This document shows positions 1 through 8,688 of a DNA stretch of 64,000 bases, piece by piece. Numbering within the stretch: position 1 is the first letter of the stretch; every line of letters begins with the position of its first letter. The DNA lies in contig JAJFLH010000025.1 in NCBI GenBank assembly GCA_021772775.1, positions 1 through 64,000 on the forward strand. The letters are read 5' to 3'. This stretch comes from Mariprofundus sp. Lineage in GTDB: Bacteria; Pseudomonadota; Zetaproteobacteria; Mariprofundales; Mariprofundaceae. A model generated the notes under the pieces. That model did not search any database. It was not told the origin of the DNA and saw nothing but the letters and a program-made list of their open reading frames with translations. A program made the translations under genes and the position numbers.

Positions 1-718
1 GGTTCCTTCTGCCTCTGTGCGTGATGTCATACGACCGAGCTGGTCATAGAGCATCGTAGTGATTTGGCCTTTGGCATCGGTCTGTTGGGTTAGATTTCCC
101 AGTGCATCGTATGCATAAAACCATTCGCCCATATCGGGATCGATCATGCCTGTTTTACGACCACGGATATCGTAGCGCATGCTGGTTATATTGCCCGCGG
201 CATCGGTGGTTTTGGTCAGATTACCAAATGCACCATAACCATAAGTCATGCTCATATTAGCAGCATCAGTGACCCGAATAACTTTACCCTGGCTATTTTT
301 CAGCGTCGTGGTGCTTTGTTGCTTGGCATTGATAGAAGTGGTGCTCAGGCCACTGTAACTATTCGTAGCAGAATCATTATTCGGATTCGTAACCTTGATG
401 ACTCGGCTTAATGCATCATATTGATATGCAGTGAATGCCCCTCTGATACCCGTATCCGGCAGATACTCTTTCCATTTGCGACCCAACCAATCGTATTCAA
501 TTTCCTTGTACCGCGAATCAAGACCTGCCCCCTTTCACCGTCACTTAGATTGGTCCGACCCGATTGATTCCCGGCTGCATACCGACTCGACCCGGCGCTA
601 CAGAGATTGGAATAGTCTGGTTAAAAGAACCTGTCGGAGAAAGTACATCACCTCTACTTTTACTCATATCCACAATGGCAGTGGATTGATTTTTTATACC
701 ACCACCCCTCGCGGCCAA
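1..718 (-). pseudogene. RHS/SpvB-type repeat protein, decayed, runs off the window
   Basis: Two reading frames on the minus strand are remnants of one RHS-family gene. The upstream piece (718 down to a stop at 545-547) encodes a segment ending SPTGSFNQTIPISVAPGRVG, the entry motif of SpvB/TcaC-like RHS proteins, and stops soon after. The downstream piece is open from 534 to position 1 after a stop at 535-537 and contains typical RHS/YD repeats, for example YDALGNLTQQTDAKGQ and YDQLGRMTSRTEAEG. The entry motif and the late YD repeats should be separated by hundreds of residues, so a large internal deletion plus a frame change is the simplest reading. A stop (719-721) lies directly before the first piece, so the signal peptide is also gone. 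Intact family members are large secreted or toxin-related proteins. Whether the part beyond position 1 is still expressed cannot be seen. Confidence 0.75.
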
Positions 719-929
719 TTATGAGCATCCCAAAAAACATTTCATCATCAACATTGATGATAAAACGCACTTTTTTTTCACTTATTTTGAGAGAAGAAGG
801 TCATTATCTCTTATGTGTTTATAAACACGCATCACCTTAGCTTATAGTGTGTTTATTTCCCGAATGATTTCCCATTGGATCATCAGCTATATTTATGGGA
901 ATAAGTATCATAAATATAGAGCATTCAAA

Positions 930-1274
930 CTATGAACCCTCTGATTTTAGCCAGGCTATAATATCAATGAGATCTCGTTCAGATAGCGGTGTCATGACCA
1001 TCTTGGTGTTCCCTTTAACCTTGCGGGGATTCAACAACCACGGACGCAAAGAGAGTTCATCCCAGACATCAAAAGGCACGCCTGAAATCGTCGGAGCTTG
1101 TCCAAAAGTACCAGCTAAGCCCGGCCCAACCTTAAAGTGTGTGGACTCCAGATGGTGACATGGCCCACAGCGTACATTAGCTACCACTTTGCCACGCAAA
1201 ATATCCGCTTCTGCAAACGCCACAGGGGCGAAAAAAAGATTACTGAGCAGCAGTAGTCTGAGGTGCCAGAGCAT
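930..1274 (-). CDS. small periplasmic cytochrome c, monohaem
   Basis: 114 residues. A signal peptide (hydrophobic core about residues 5-20, ending AFA) precedes a single haem-c site CGPCH at residues 36-40. The context GKVVANVRCGPCH...GPGLAG is that of class I cytochrome c. Methionines around residue 90 (KMVM) are candidates for the distal ligand, and the C-terminal helix (LIDIIAWLKS) is the usual class I ending. The start codon lies 35 bases inside the preceding lipoprotein gene, so translation is probably coupled. It is the last gene of a minus-strand set running from the CcoG-like gene at 3674. Likely a soluble electron carrier; the partner is not known. Confidence 0.8.
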   Translation of the reverse strand: MLWHLRLLLLSNLFFAPVAFAEADILRGKVVANVRCGPCHHLESTHFKVGPGLAGTFGQAPTISGVPFDVWDELSLRPWLLNPRKVKGNTKMVMTPLSERDLIDIIAWLKSEGS

Positions 1275-1623
1275 AGGTCAATTCTCCATGTTTACCGTGA
1301 TAGCGCAGACGTATATGCAATTGATCCGCCTGCACATCATTCACAGGCAATGCTCGCCGGTAAACGCCTAATGCACCATCAGGTATCGCCTGCTTCCATT
1401 TCGAGTCATTGGTGCGAATATGTACCAGCAGATCAGGTATATGGAGCCGCCCTTCTCGATCTACGATCACTAAAAACTCATTCATCCCCATCCGTACTAT
1501 CTCAGGACGTGTTTCAAAATGAATGGTAAATTCATCCCAGACTTGCGGCTCAGCTTTCCAGACGGGTTCAGATGAACAGGCCGATATCAGCACCAGTATC
1601 ATAACAGATAGTATTCTTTTCAT
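1240..1623 (-). CDS. small lipoprotein of unknown function beside cytochromes
   Basis: 127 residues. The N-terminus MKRILSVMILVLISAC is a lipoprotein signal with the lipobox ISAC, so the mature protein starts at Cys16. The rest is mostly beta-strand-like and ends in a segment rich in charged and aromatic residues (RLRYHGKHGEL). The shape is loosely like FixH/YtkA-type immunoglobulin-like domains found beside CcoG, but I cannot show homology. It overlaps both neighbours (4 bases with the cytochrome upstream, 35 with the one downstream), which places it firmly in the operon. A periplasmic role in assembly of the respiratory proteins encoded here is inference. Confidence 0.7.
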   Translation of the reverse strand: MKRILSVMILVLISACSSEPVWKAEPQVWDEFTIHFETRPEIVRMGMNEFLVIVDREGRLHIPDLLVHIRTNDSKWKQAIPDGALGVYRRALPVNDVQADQLHIRLRYHGKHGELTYALAPQTTAAQ

Positions 1624-1961
1624 GGTTGCACATCCTGTTGAGCATGGCCCTGCAAATATGCCAGGACTTGTCTCTTTTGATCATCCGTCATCATGCCCAT
1701 ACCACGGTTTTGACGATGACGCTGCATACGATTGACCGTACTCAACCAGAGCTGAGGCGTATGAATATCCGGCATCGGTGGCCTGTGACAGCTCGAACAC
1801 TGCTTTGAAAACTGTTTAAAGTCTTCCGATTGCTGATCGGGATAGTCAGCTGCAATCCGCTTTATCGTTTGCTGCAGAGACCAGCTTGCATCATCACTAC
1901 AGCCTGAACAGAACAATAACAGCGATAGCAGAGCGACAAAGCTACCTCTTCTCATCACCAT
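1620..1961 (-). CDS. lipid-anchored monohaem cytochrome c-like protein
   Basis: 113 residues. The signal peptide ends in the lipobox CSGC (Cys21), and a single haem site CSSCH lies at residues 55-59. The stretch after the haem (RPPMPDIHTPQLWLSTVNRM) and the C-terminal DDQKRQVLAYLQGHA helix match small c-type cytochromes that sense or shuttle electrons. The first codons overlap the end of the 130-residue membrane protein gene by 20 bases. The start may be the first ATG (1961) or the one two codons later (1955). The family cannot be named more closely from sequence alone. Confidence 0.75.
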   Translation of the reverse strand: MVMRRGSFVALLSLLLFCSGCSDDASWSLQQTIKRIAADYPDQQSEDFKQFSKQCSSCHRPPMPDIHTPQLWLSTVNRMQRHRQNRGMGMMTDDQKRQVLAYLQGHAQQDVQP

Positions 1962-2334
1962 TCACGTCTTCACTATCCTGATCTTCTTCAGGTTTGTCTT
2001 CTGAACCATACATTGTGGTCATAAAATAGACAAAACCACCAAAGACCAGAATATAAGCAAAAGCAGCTACATGCCCCCAGGTAAACCATTCACGAGGGTT
2101 ATCTACCCGATCTCCCCAGAATGGTACGGTCAACCCATAGGCAATCAAAAGCACCACTACAATAATCGCCCAAAACCATTTTGGCACACGTGAGGAGGAT
2201 TCCAAACCCATGCCGCTGGCGATAACCTCATCATCAGTCATCCCTACTTTATTATTTTTAGCTTTGCTTGGGCGTGATTGACCACCACCAAACAGGCGTT
2301 CATTTTCTTTGTCCGTGTCATCTTGTGAACTCAC
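1942..2334 (-). CDS. two-helix membrane protein, unknown
   Basis: 130 residues with a hydrophilic N-terminus (about 50 residues, rich in D, E, K and S), two membrane helices (roughly residues 52-72 and 86-107) and an acidic tail (EDKPEEDQDSEDVNGDEKR). I do not recognise the family. It sits 29 bases after the CcoG-like gene and overlaps the next cytochrome gene, so it is probably a small accessory subunit or assembly factor of the same system. No metal- or haem-binding motif is visible. Confidence 0.65.
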   Translation of the reverse strand: MSSQDDTDKENERLFGGGQSRPSKAKNNKVGMTDDEVIASGMGLESSSRVPKWFWAIIVVVLLIAYGLTVPFWGDRVDNPREWFTWGHVAAFAYILVFGGFVYFMTTMYGSEDKPEEDQDSEDVNGDEKR

Positions 2335-2363
2335 TAGATTATCTCCTCAGCTCTGTTCTATGA

Positions 2364-3674
2364 TCAAGAGCCTTGCGCATAATAGATAACCTCAAAGCTA
2401 TCTTTCCAGCCATCATCGCTTTCAGCCAGCACAGTCACACGATGTAAGCCTTTCTTTATTTCAGGCGAAAAGTGCAACATAATATCTTGCCGCCCAGTAG
2501 TCAGCCAACTCACCTCATCCTTTTCCAGACGATACATAGAGGCAGGCATACCTTCGATACTAAGATGCATCTGTGCCGGTTGGTAACGTTTATTGGCCAA
2601 ATTAATACGGTAATCAAACACTGTCATACCTGTCATCAAATCAGCCCGATCAACCACTAGCGCGTAAGGCTGATAACTCATTACACCCAACACAAAAAAC
2701 AGACCACCAATCAATGTGCCAGTACTGGCTGCTTTCGTACGCGACAATAGTGAGCCTAAATTACTTTTGCCAGCCTCCGGTTCACCAAAAGAGAAGGAGA
2801 GCAGCCCAGGCCCCTGCATCTTTTTGCTTTTACTATGCAACTCATCGCAAGCCGCCACACAGTCACCACAGTTGATACAACTATCAAACACCTCTGTCTG
2901 GCGCGGATCGATATCGAGGAAACAGCTATCTTCGCAATACGAACAGTTCAGACAATGATCCGTTCTGCTTTCATCATAAGCGATATGCAGAGTGCCTCGG
3001 GTTTTAAACGAATGCTGCCAGACACGATAGATGCACATATATTTACAAACCAAATGCCTCATCACCGTCACATTTACCAGCACCACCAAAATACACACGA
3101 TATAAATCCATAACAGACTCTCAGCTTCTGGGGCAGGTTGTAAAATAAGAAAAGACCAAATCACAGCAGGCTCAAAAAAGTACAATAGCGGAATAATCGC
3201 AATCAACATCGATACCAGCAGAAAGGCCAAAGCCAATATGATTTTATTGAGCCAGACATCTTTGCGTCGTGCCACTTGCATCTTCAAGCCAGACACATCC
3301 ATCATCAACGCCCGTCGTCCCAACAAACGAGCAGTCAAAGCATTGGCCCATTCCGACACTGTATTTTGCGGACAGATCCAGCCACAAAATACGGAGCCTG
3401 CCCACGAATACATAAAGATGAGCCCCGTAGCAGCCATCATCCAGAATCCCATGACAATGAAAATATCTGCGAACCACACCTGATAATCCAACAGGCGGAA
3501 TGCCCCCACCATAGGATCAATACGAAACAAGCCGCTCACAGGAATCAGCACCAACAACATAATGACCAAATATTGCGAAGCACGCCGCCAGCCACGCACT
3601 GATTGTGCTCCCGGCACATGCTCTTGCATCACCGGAATACGATTTAATTGTTCTTGTGCATTCAATTCACTCAC
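2364..3674 (-). CDS. CcoG/FixG/RdxA-type polyferredoxin membrane protein (paralogue)
   Basis: 436 residues. CcoG proteins are membrane ferredoxin-like proteins that reduce Cu(II) during cbb3 oxidase assembly. Here the N-terminal membrane region carries CGWICP at residues 97-102, followed by more helices and the pair CKYMC. Then come two 4Fe-4S clusters in ferredoxin form: CLNCSYCEDSC and CINCGDCVAAC (about residues 235-280). A final membrane helix and a C-terminal immunoglobulin-like periplasmic domain follow, as in the family. It differs clearly from the second, canonical CcoG at 51352 (for example CGWICPQ against CGYFCFQ). It leads a minus-strand group with two cytochromes c and lies close to the divergent cbb3 operon, so it may be the copper or electron assembly factor of that second oxidase (inference). 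Confidence 0.85.
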   Translation of the reverse strand: MSELNAQEQLNRIPVMQEHVPGAQSVRGWRRASQYLVIMLLVLIPVSGLFRIDPMVGAFRLLDYQVWFADIFIVMGFWMMAATGLIFMYSWAGSVFCGWICPQNTVSEWANALTARLLGRRALMMDVSGLKMQVARRKDVWLNKIILALAFLLVSMLIAIIPLLYFFEPAVIWSFLILQPAPEAESLLWIYIVCILVVLVNVTVMRHLVCKYMCIYRVWQHSFKTRGTLHIAYDESRTDHCLNCSYCEDSCFLDIDPRQTEVFDSCINCGDCVAACDELHSKSKKMQGPGLLSFSFGEPEAGKSNLGSLLSRTKAASTGTLIGGLFFVLGVMSYQPYALVVDRADLMTGMTVFDYRINLANKRYQPAQMHLSIEGMPASMYRLEKDEVSWLTTGRQDIMLHFSPEIKKGLHRVTVLAESDDGWKDSFEVIYYAQGS

Positions 3675-3707
3675 AACCTGGCATCCTGCTCACGTCACTA
3701 TTTTTCA

Positions 3708-6305
3708 TCACGGTACTCTAGCATAGGGACTGATTTGAGATAACCTATCTCTGTATTGTTTTGCATTCATCGTATCACCGCGCTTATTGAACAGCTTAAA
3801 CATCGCTTTCAATGCACCTTCATGATCAGGCCGAATACTGAGTATTCTCTGCAATGCCTGCTCATGTGTCATGCCCTCTGGCAAGCCATGTTCAAGCGTG
3901 GCAAACATCGCATCAGCCAAGCCGAAACCGGCCCATCGATCCTTGGGATTGGCACGATAAGCCAACGATTGCAAGCGCTGCACGCCGGGCTTGCTCTGCA
4001 ACATACTTAGCTGGGCGCGTGTATTAAATGCTGTGCCAGCCCATGCGCGTTTGAAATATACCATATCTGAATCAGTTACTGCCCAAGAGTTGGCAGCCTC
4101 TTTTAAAGAGATACGATGGCCTATCAGCCAATGCATCAGATCAGGTAAAACATGTTCTTTGTGACGCATATGCGGCAGATCAAACTCAATAACCGGCGCC
4201 CACTCACCCTGTACCGTCGTCGCCGTTGCATCAGTAAGCAATCCGGACACATCACCCCAATATCGTCCTAACCAGGTCCAGCCGCCTTCCCCACCCCACA
4301 GCTCTTCAGCTGGAGCCGCTGCAATTAACTGCGATGCCGTTTTACTCTGATTCATATAACCCACCAGAGCCAGTCGATAGCCATCAACAAACAGCGCATT
4401 ATGCGAAAAGACCTGAGCAAAACTACGCAACACCACCTGCAATGACGCCTTATCAAATTGATTAAATGCCAACCACTGCACAAACAATCCCTGTTCGGTC
4501 AGACGTTGTTTGGCGCGGCTGAACTGTTCCGTTGAAAGCAATGCTCCTCGACCCACCATATCCGGATGAAACAGATCACCAACGATCACATCATACTGCT
4601 GTTCGGTTCGCATTAAAAAACGTCTGGCATCATCGTGCTGAATGTGAACTTTTGAGGCCACACTATCGTTGACCTGATCAAAGTAGTGCTGTGAGGCCGT
4701 TATCGCGCCTTGAGAGAGTTCAACAGCATTGAGGCTGGTTTCAGGCCAAGCCAGCGCACCAGAAGCCGTAATACCTGTACCGAGCCCTAAAAAAAGCACC
4801 TCATTCGGCTTACCATGTAAAAACATCGGTAAACGCGCCTGATTCATCTGCACAGCCACCGATGTTGCATCACTTGATGCATCCATACGCTGTAGATCAG
4901 CCAGCAGGATACGCTGTCCATCCGTGCGCTCTACGATATGGGTGATCGAAATAGCATCTTCTCTCTGATACAGGTCAGTGGATGATGGCAGCTCAGCCTT
5001 CAACAGCGTTGAGGCAGACGGCAATTGATACACAGGCCAGGCCAAGCCAACAAAGATAATTAAGCTAACAACAATAATAGCTAAGCGCCTACCGGCAGTC
5101 TGCCAATAACAACCGCAAAGCATCACTAATGCAGCGGCTAGTAACCAGGTGGATGCAGTACCTAGCCATGGTATGAATACAAAACCCGCCAGCAGAGCAC
5201 CTGCAGACGCACCGATGCTGTTGGCTGCATATAGAGATGCACCTTCATCACCCTTAGTAATCAATGGCAACCAGGCCCCCAGTGCCAGCGTCACTGGCAG
5301 GGTAGACAAAGCGATTAACAGGGCTTGAAAAAACAGCGAGCCCGTAAGTGTGTCAAATGTTGTGCTTTGGCCCCAGATATTCACATAGGGAAACAGATAA
5401 AGCCCAGCAATAGCAATCAATGCAACGAGCATTGGCATAAGCTGTAGAGCGCGCGCGCGTGGCAAATATTTTGCAATCACACTGCCCGCGCCGATACCAA
5501 TCAAAAATACAGCCAGAATCACTGCCAACACGTACTCTGTGCGCAATAAAATCATGCCATATGCCCGTGTCCATGCGATCTCCAGCATCAAGGCGCCGGC
5601 CCCCATACCCGCATAAACCAATAACATATTGAGTTTAGGAGAATAAGAGACTTCAGGAGTAACATCTGGGCTCTGTTCGCAGCCAAGCTGAGATGAAATC
5701 CACAGCAAACTCAAACCCAGTAGCACACCTAATCCGGCCACCCATTGCAGTGCCAACATCCAACCAAGCAGTGGCAGCAGTAGCAGTGGCAGCAAAGCCC
5801 CAAGCGCGCCACCGATCGTATTCACCCCATAGAGTTGACCTAAAGAGAGCTTCATCGACTTACCAACACGGAGCATGGCTGGAAAGGCGAAACCCAGCGC
5901 CATAGCCGGCAGACTGAGTACCCACAGGGCTGAAGACATTTGCCACATCTGCCATGCCTGCAAATCCCCTACAGACAACCACATACCTTGTAATAACTGC
6001 ATCACAGATGGCAATAATAGAGCATACAGCGCCACACCAATTTCGATGCCAGCCAGCATACGCAATGTATGTTTCACAGAAGCACACCAACGGCTCCCGA
6101 AGAGGCTACCCAGCCCCAAGCCTAACATGAAAGCGGCAACCGTAATCACGACGCCAATAATACTTATACCAAACAGCAGACCGAGCATGCGCGTCCAGAG
6201 CACTTCATAGGCCAGTGCAGTCACACCCGACAAGCCATACAGCAATAACAATATGGAAGCGTGATTGGATGGTTTCATGTTGACTATTTGGCCCCTATTA
6301 TTCAT
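3708..6305 (-). CDS. polytopic membrane protein with spermidine-synthase-like domain and TPR-like tail
   Basis: 865 residues. The first half has about twelve to fourteen hydrophobic helices in an MFS-like arrangement. It is followed by a Rossmann methyltransferase/aminopropyltransferase-like domain with EVLFLGLGTGITASG (SAM-type glycine motif), LNAVELS and DDARRFL...YDVIVGDLFHP, the pattern of spermidine/spermine synthases. The last 100 residues look like helical repeats (KDRWAGFGLADAMFATLEHG, then RILSIRPDHEGALKAM), suggesting a TPR. Such membrane-fused spermidine synthase homologues are common and their substrate is usually unknown; I do not claim polyamine synthesis. The start could be the first ATG or the one at codon 10 (6278), and neither has a strong Shine-Dalgarno. 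It interrupts a run of respiratory genes, which suggests a function linked to them or a chance insertion. Confidence 0.8.
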   Translation of the reverse strand: MNNRGQIVNMKPSNHASILLLLYGLSGVTALAYEVLWTRMLGLLFGISIIGVVITVAAFMLGLGLGSLFGSRWCASVKHTLRMLAGIEIGVALYALLLPSVMQLLQGMWLSVGDLQAWQMWQMSSALWVLSLPAMALGFAFPAMLRVGKSMKLSLGQLYGVNTIGGALGALLPLLLLPLLGWMLALQWVAGLGVLLGLSLLWISSQLGCEQSPDVTPEVSYSPKLNMLLVYAGMGAGALMLEIAWTRAYGMILLRTEYVLAVILAVFLIGIGAGSVIAKYLPRARALQLMPMLVALIAIAGLYLFPYVNIWGQSTTFDTLTGSLFFQALLIALSTLPVTLALGAWLPLITKGDEGASLYAANSIGASAGALLAGFVFIPWLGTASTWLLAAALVMLCGCYWQTAGRRLAIIVVSLIIFVGLAWPVYQLPSASTLLKAELPSSTDLYQREDAISITHIVERTDGQRILLADLQRMDASSDATSVAVQMNQARLPMFLHGKPNEVLFLGLGTGITASGALAWPETSLNAVELSQGAITASQHYFDQVNDSVASKVHIQHDDARRFLMRTEQQYDVIVGDLFHPDMVGRGALLSTEQFSRAKQRLTEQGLFVQWLAFNQFDKASLQVVLRSFAQVFSHNALFVDGYRLALVGYMNQSKTASQLIAAAPAEELWGGEGGWTWLGRYWGDVSGLLTDATATTVQGEWAPVIEFDLPHMRHKEHVLPDLMHWLIGHRISLKEAANSWAVTDSDMVYFKRAWAGTAFNTRAQLSMLQSKPGVQRLQSLAYRANPKDRWAGFGLADAMFATLEHGLPEGMTHEQALQRILSIRPDHEGALKAMFKLFNKRGDTMNAKQYRDRLSQISPYARVP

Positions 6306-6518
6306 AAAACGGCGTGATGGTTGCGCAGGGTCTTTGTTTGCAACGGATTTCGAGAAGGGAGTTCGTTACCATGCCTACGCACGACCGATCAGGTGAATTG
6401 CGTTTACGCAAGAGAATATGCCCTGGGAGACGAGAGATTTGTTGCGGGCAAAGGAACAAACAAAGGCACGGCAGTATTTGTGATTAATACGGATCAGAAC
6501 GATCAGATAAGAGAAGAA

Positions 6519-6908
6519 CTAGAAGAGCTTGCCTGGATAAAACCAGACAAAAGCAGTCACCGCATGAACAATAGCTAAAGTTGTTGCTAAACCAGCTGTT
6601 AACACATGCCAGACAAACACATCTTTACCAAAAATCCCCATAGCCACACCAAAACCAGCAGCCAGAAAAATGAGACACAACAGAGCCCCGCCCATCCAAA
6701 ACAATATTTGGTGTTTGCGGTTGGTCGAAATAGCGCGTTCAGCAGCCAGTGCTTTTTCTTCATTAAATTGTTTCATGACATCAGAAGAGTGTTCAAGCTG
6801 TGCCGCTGCCGTTGCTTCCATCGTAGCTGAGCTTGCGCTGAATGCCTGGGAAGAGAAGCCCAGACATAACATCAGCATTGTCGTAACAACAAGCATGGAT
6901 TTATGCAT
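6519..6908 (-). CDS. small membrane protein with signal peptide and two helices
   Basis: About 129 residues from the chosen start. The N-terminus (MHKSMLVVTTMLMLCLGF...QAFS) is a signal peptide. A short charged periplasmic segment follows, then two membrane helices (about residues 70-95 and 103-125 of the mature frame). I chose the ATG at 6908 because AGGA precedes it by five bases and it overlaps the upstream stop in ATGCATAA; an upstream ATG would add five residues. No family recognised. It is the last gene of the tightly packed minus-strand set 6519-9795. Confidence 0.65.
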   Translation of the reverse strand: MHKSMLVVTTMLMLCLGFSSQAFSASSATMEATAAAQLEHSSDVMKQFNEEKALAAERAISTNRKHQILFWMGGALLCLIFLAAGFGVAMGIFGKDVFVWHVLTAGLATTLAIVHAVTAFVWFYPGKLF

Positions 6909-7128
6909 TATCTTCCTCATCATCTTTTTTCAAGGCATAACGCCAGTAGAGAAAGACAGCCAGCACCATCGGCGTAAACACCATAAAAAACAAACCCACA
7001 AAAATAGCCCAGGGTGTATCAATGCTAACATGTAAATAGCGATAACTATCCACCGCCCATGCCGGTATCACCCAACAAAAACTCAAGATAGCCACCACTA
7101 CGATTCGAGCAGACTTTAAACCTATCAT
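6901..7128 (-). CDS. 75-residue two-helix membrane protein
   Basis: A hydrophobic N-terminus (residues 5-25, possibly a cleaved signal ending AWA) is followed by one clear membrane helix (IFVGLFFMVFTPMVLAVFLYW) and an acidic-basic tail KKDDEEDNA. The start ATG overlaps the end of the sulfatase-modifying-factor-like gene by four bases and the stop overlaps the next gene, so the three are translationally coupled. Small single-helix subunits of this kind are common in cbb3 operons, but no family can be named. Confidence 0.65.
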   Translation of the reverse strand: MIGLKSARIVVVAILSFCWVIPAWAVDSYRYLHVSIDTPWAIFVGLFFMVFTPMVLAVFLYWRYALKKDDEEDNA

Positions 7129-8162
7129 GGTTTCACCTCATTGATTTTTTGACTTGATGCACAACGGAAACCATAGAAATCAGATGCCATATTGGGCAAT
7201 GAATAATTTCGATGGTAACTTTCTGTGGAGAATGGATCGCTCTTCCAGGATCCACCCCGCATCACACGCTTCACTGTGCGCTCAACATCCTCACTGCCAG
7301 CTCCGGTAAACTGATCCGAACTGGGCTTGAAGGAGACAAGCTGACCTTTCTTGACAAGATACGGTGCAAAATCATCAAACATCCATTCAGAAACGTTGCC
7401 TGCCATATCCATCACACCAAACGGGCTTGCACCATGTTTATAATCACGCACATCAGTGGTGTGGCCAATGCTGTAGTAGGTATTCAAACGGGTAATATCC
7501 ATTCTATTACCCCATGGCCAACGATGAGCCTTGTCGCCACGGGCTGCTTTTTCCCACTCAGCCTCTTGCGGCAAGCGTTTGCCAGCCCATGCACAATAAT
7601 CACGTGCATTATACCAGGAGACCAGAGTCACAGGATGCGCTTCAAGTCCCGTAGGAATTTTTCCATCATTCCAATTCAGCGGAGCTCGATAATGTTTGGC
7701 AACCACAAAAGCAGCATATTGAGCTTGAGTTACTGGATATTTATCAATCCAGAAAGCTGGCACATCAACTCGATGTGATGGCTGATCTGTATCGTTACTG
7801 CGAACTGCATCCGTGCCCATTTCAAACACACCTGCAGGCACAAAAATCATCCTGTCTAATTCAGCTTTTACTTCAGCTGTTAATAACGCTTCTATCTCTA
7901 CTGATGTGTATGTTGAACCACTCCTGCTCGCTTCATGCTTAGCCTGAATGCTAATATCTTCACCCGCAGCACGAATATGATCATCCACTTCAGCAATATC
8001 GTAAGTGACTTTACCACGCATCTCTTCCATACGCATAGAACCAAGCTCAATCACATGAAGTGATCCACCAATCATAGCTGCAGCAACACAGGTTAATAAC
8101 ACAGCCATAGCAAAGCGTTTACGACGATTTATCTCTTTTTCTGAAACTGGTAAAGAAGCCAT
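7125..8162 (-). CDS. membrane-anchored formylglycine-generating-enzyme (SUMF1) fold protein
   Basis: 345 residues: one N-terminal membrane anchor (about 17-38), a 70-residue spacer, then an FGE-sulfatase domain to the end. Landmarks are FEMGTD, YPVTQAQYAAFV, HPVTLVSWYNARDYCAWAGKRLPQEAEWEKAARG, WPWGN, GVMDMAGNVSEW, RVMRGGSW and GFRCA. Family members include enzymes that oxidise cysteine to formylglycine, EgtB/SenA-like and OvoA-like relatives, and many proteins with no proven reaction. I see no sulfatase gene in the window. It lies between small membrane subunits and a monohaem cytochrome in one operon, so it may be a periplasmic structural or maturation factor for this respiratory complex (inference). 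The fold is sure, the activity is not. Confidence 0.85.
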   Translation of the reverse strand: MASLPVSEKEINRRKRFAMAVLLTCVAAAMIGGSLHVIELGSMRMEEMRGKVTYDIAEVDDHIRAAGEDISIQAKHEASRSGSTYTSVEIEALLTAEVKAELDRMIFVPAGVFEMGTDAVRSNDTDQPSHRVDVPAFWIDKYPVTQAQYAAFVVAKHYRAPLNWNDGKIPTGLEAHPVTLVSWYNARDYCAWAGKRLPQEAEWEKAARGDKAHRWPWGNRMDITRLNTYYSIGHTTDVRDYKHGASPFGVMDMAGNVSEWMFDDFAPYLVKKGQLVSFKPSSDQFTGAGSEDVERTVKRVMRGGSWKSDPFSTESYHRNYSLPNMASDFYGFRCASSQKINEVKP

Positions 8163-8170
8163 GATTAGCT

Positions 8171-8656
8171 CTATTTATCCCCTTCACTAGGCAATCTTTC
8201 AGAATCTGCCGGTGCATAATCGCATGTACCGGGCATATCCCATGTACCGTAGTATTTCTTCAGTAACAACTCGCCGATCACACCACCGACTGCACAGAAT
8301 TCCATATTGAGAATGACAAAGAATCCCCACCACATCAGTGGAATCAATTTAGCTCCTTCAGGTACCCCTGTTGTAGCAGTTACATAATAGTTGATTGCCA
8401 GAATAATCAGCGGCGGAAAATGAGCTACAAGCTTGCCACCCCAGCCATAGATCATGCCAATCGCGATGCCGGTAATCACAGGAAGAACAAACATCGCCAT
8501 TACCCATGCAAAGTTATAACCAGAAACGCCCCAAAAGAGCTCAACTTGCACACCTAATAACTGGTGGCCAATCTCAAACAAGAAGCCGGCAGCAAGAAAT
8601 GCTACCAAAAAACGCTGCCACTTGGGTGCCCATGGCTGAGGTAATTGTTTCTGCAT
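8171..8656 (-). CDS. four-helix integral membrane protein, unknown
   Basis: 161 residues with four hydrophobic helices (about 15-35, 46-68, 76-95 and 103-130) and a hydrophilic C-terminus rich in acidic residues. Histidines in or near the helices (IGHQLLG, LVAHFPP) could be ligands, but this is not shown. The family is not recognised. It is nine bases upstream of the SUMF1-like gene and downstream of the monohaem cytochrome gene, in the same run of genes. Confidence 0.7.
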   Translation of the reverse strand: MQKQLPQPWAPKWQRFLVAFLAAGFLFEIGHQLLGVQVELFWGVSGYNFAWVMAMFVLPVITGIAIGMIYGWGGKLVAHFPPLIILAINYYVTATTGVPEGAKLIPLMWWGFFVILNMEFCAVGGVIGELLLKKYYGTWDMPGTCDYAPADSERLPSEGDK

Positions 8657-8688
8657 GATTTAAAACTCCATCTATATGAACAAAAATA

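Noticed and set aside
6321-6578. 85-codon plus-strand frame between two minus-strand genes, including the stretch GKGTNKGTAVFVINTDQND
   Set aside because: It begins at a TTG, runs into the end of the 6519-6908 membrane protein gene on the other strand, and has no recognisable domain. It could be a gene fragment but I cannot support it.
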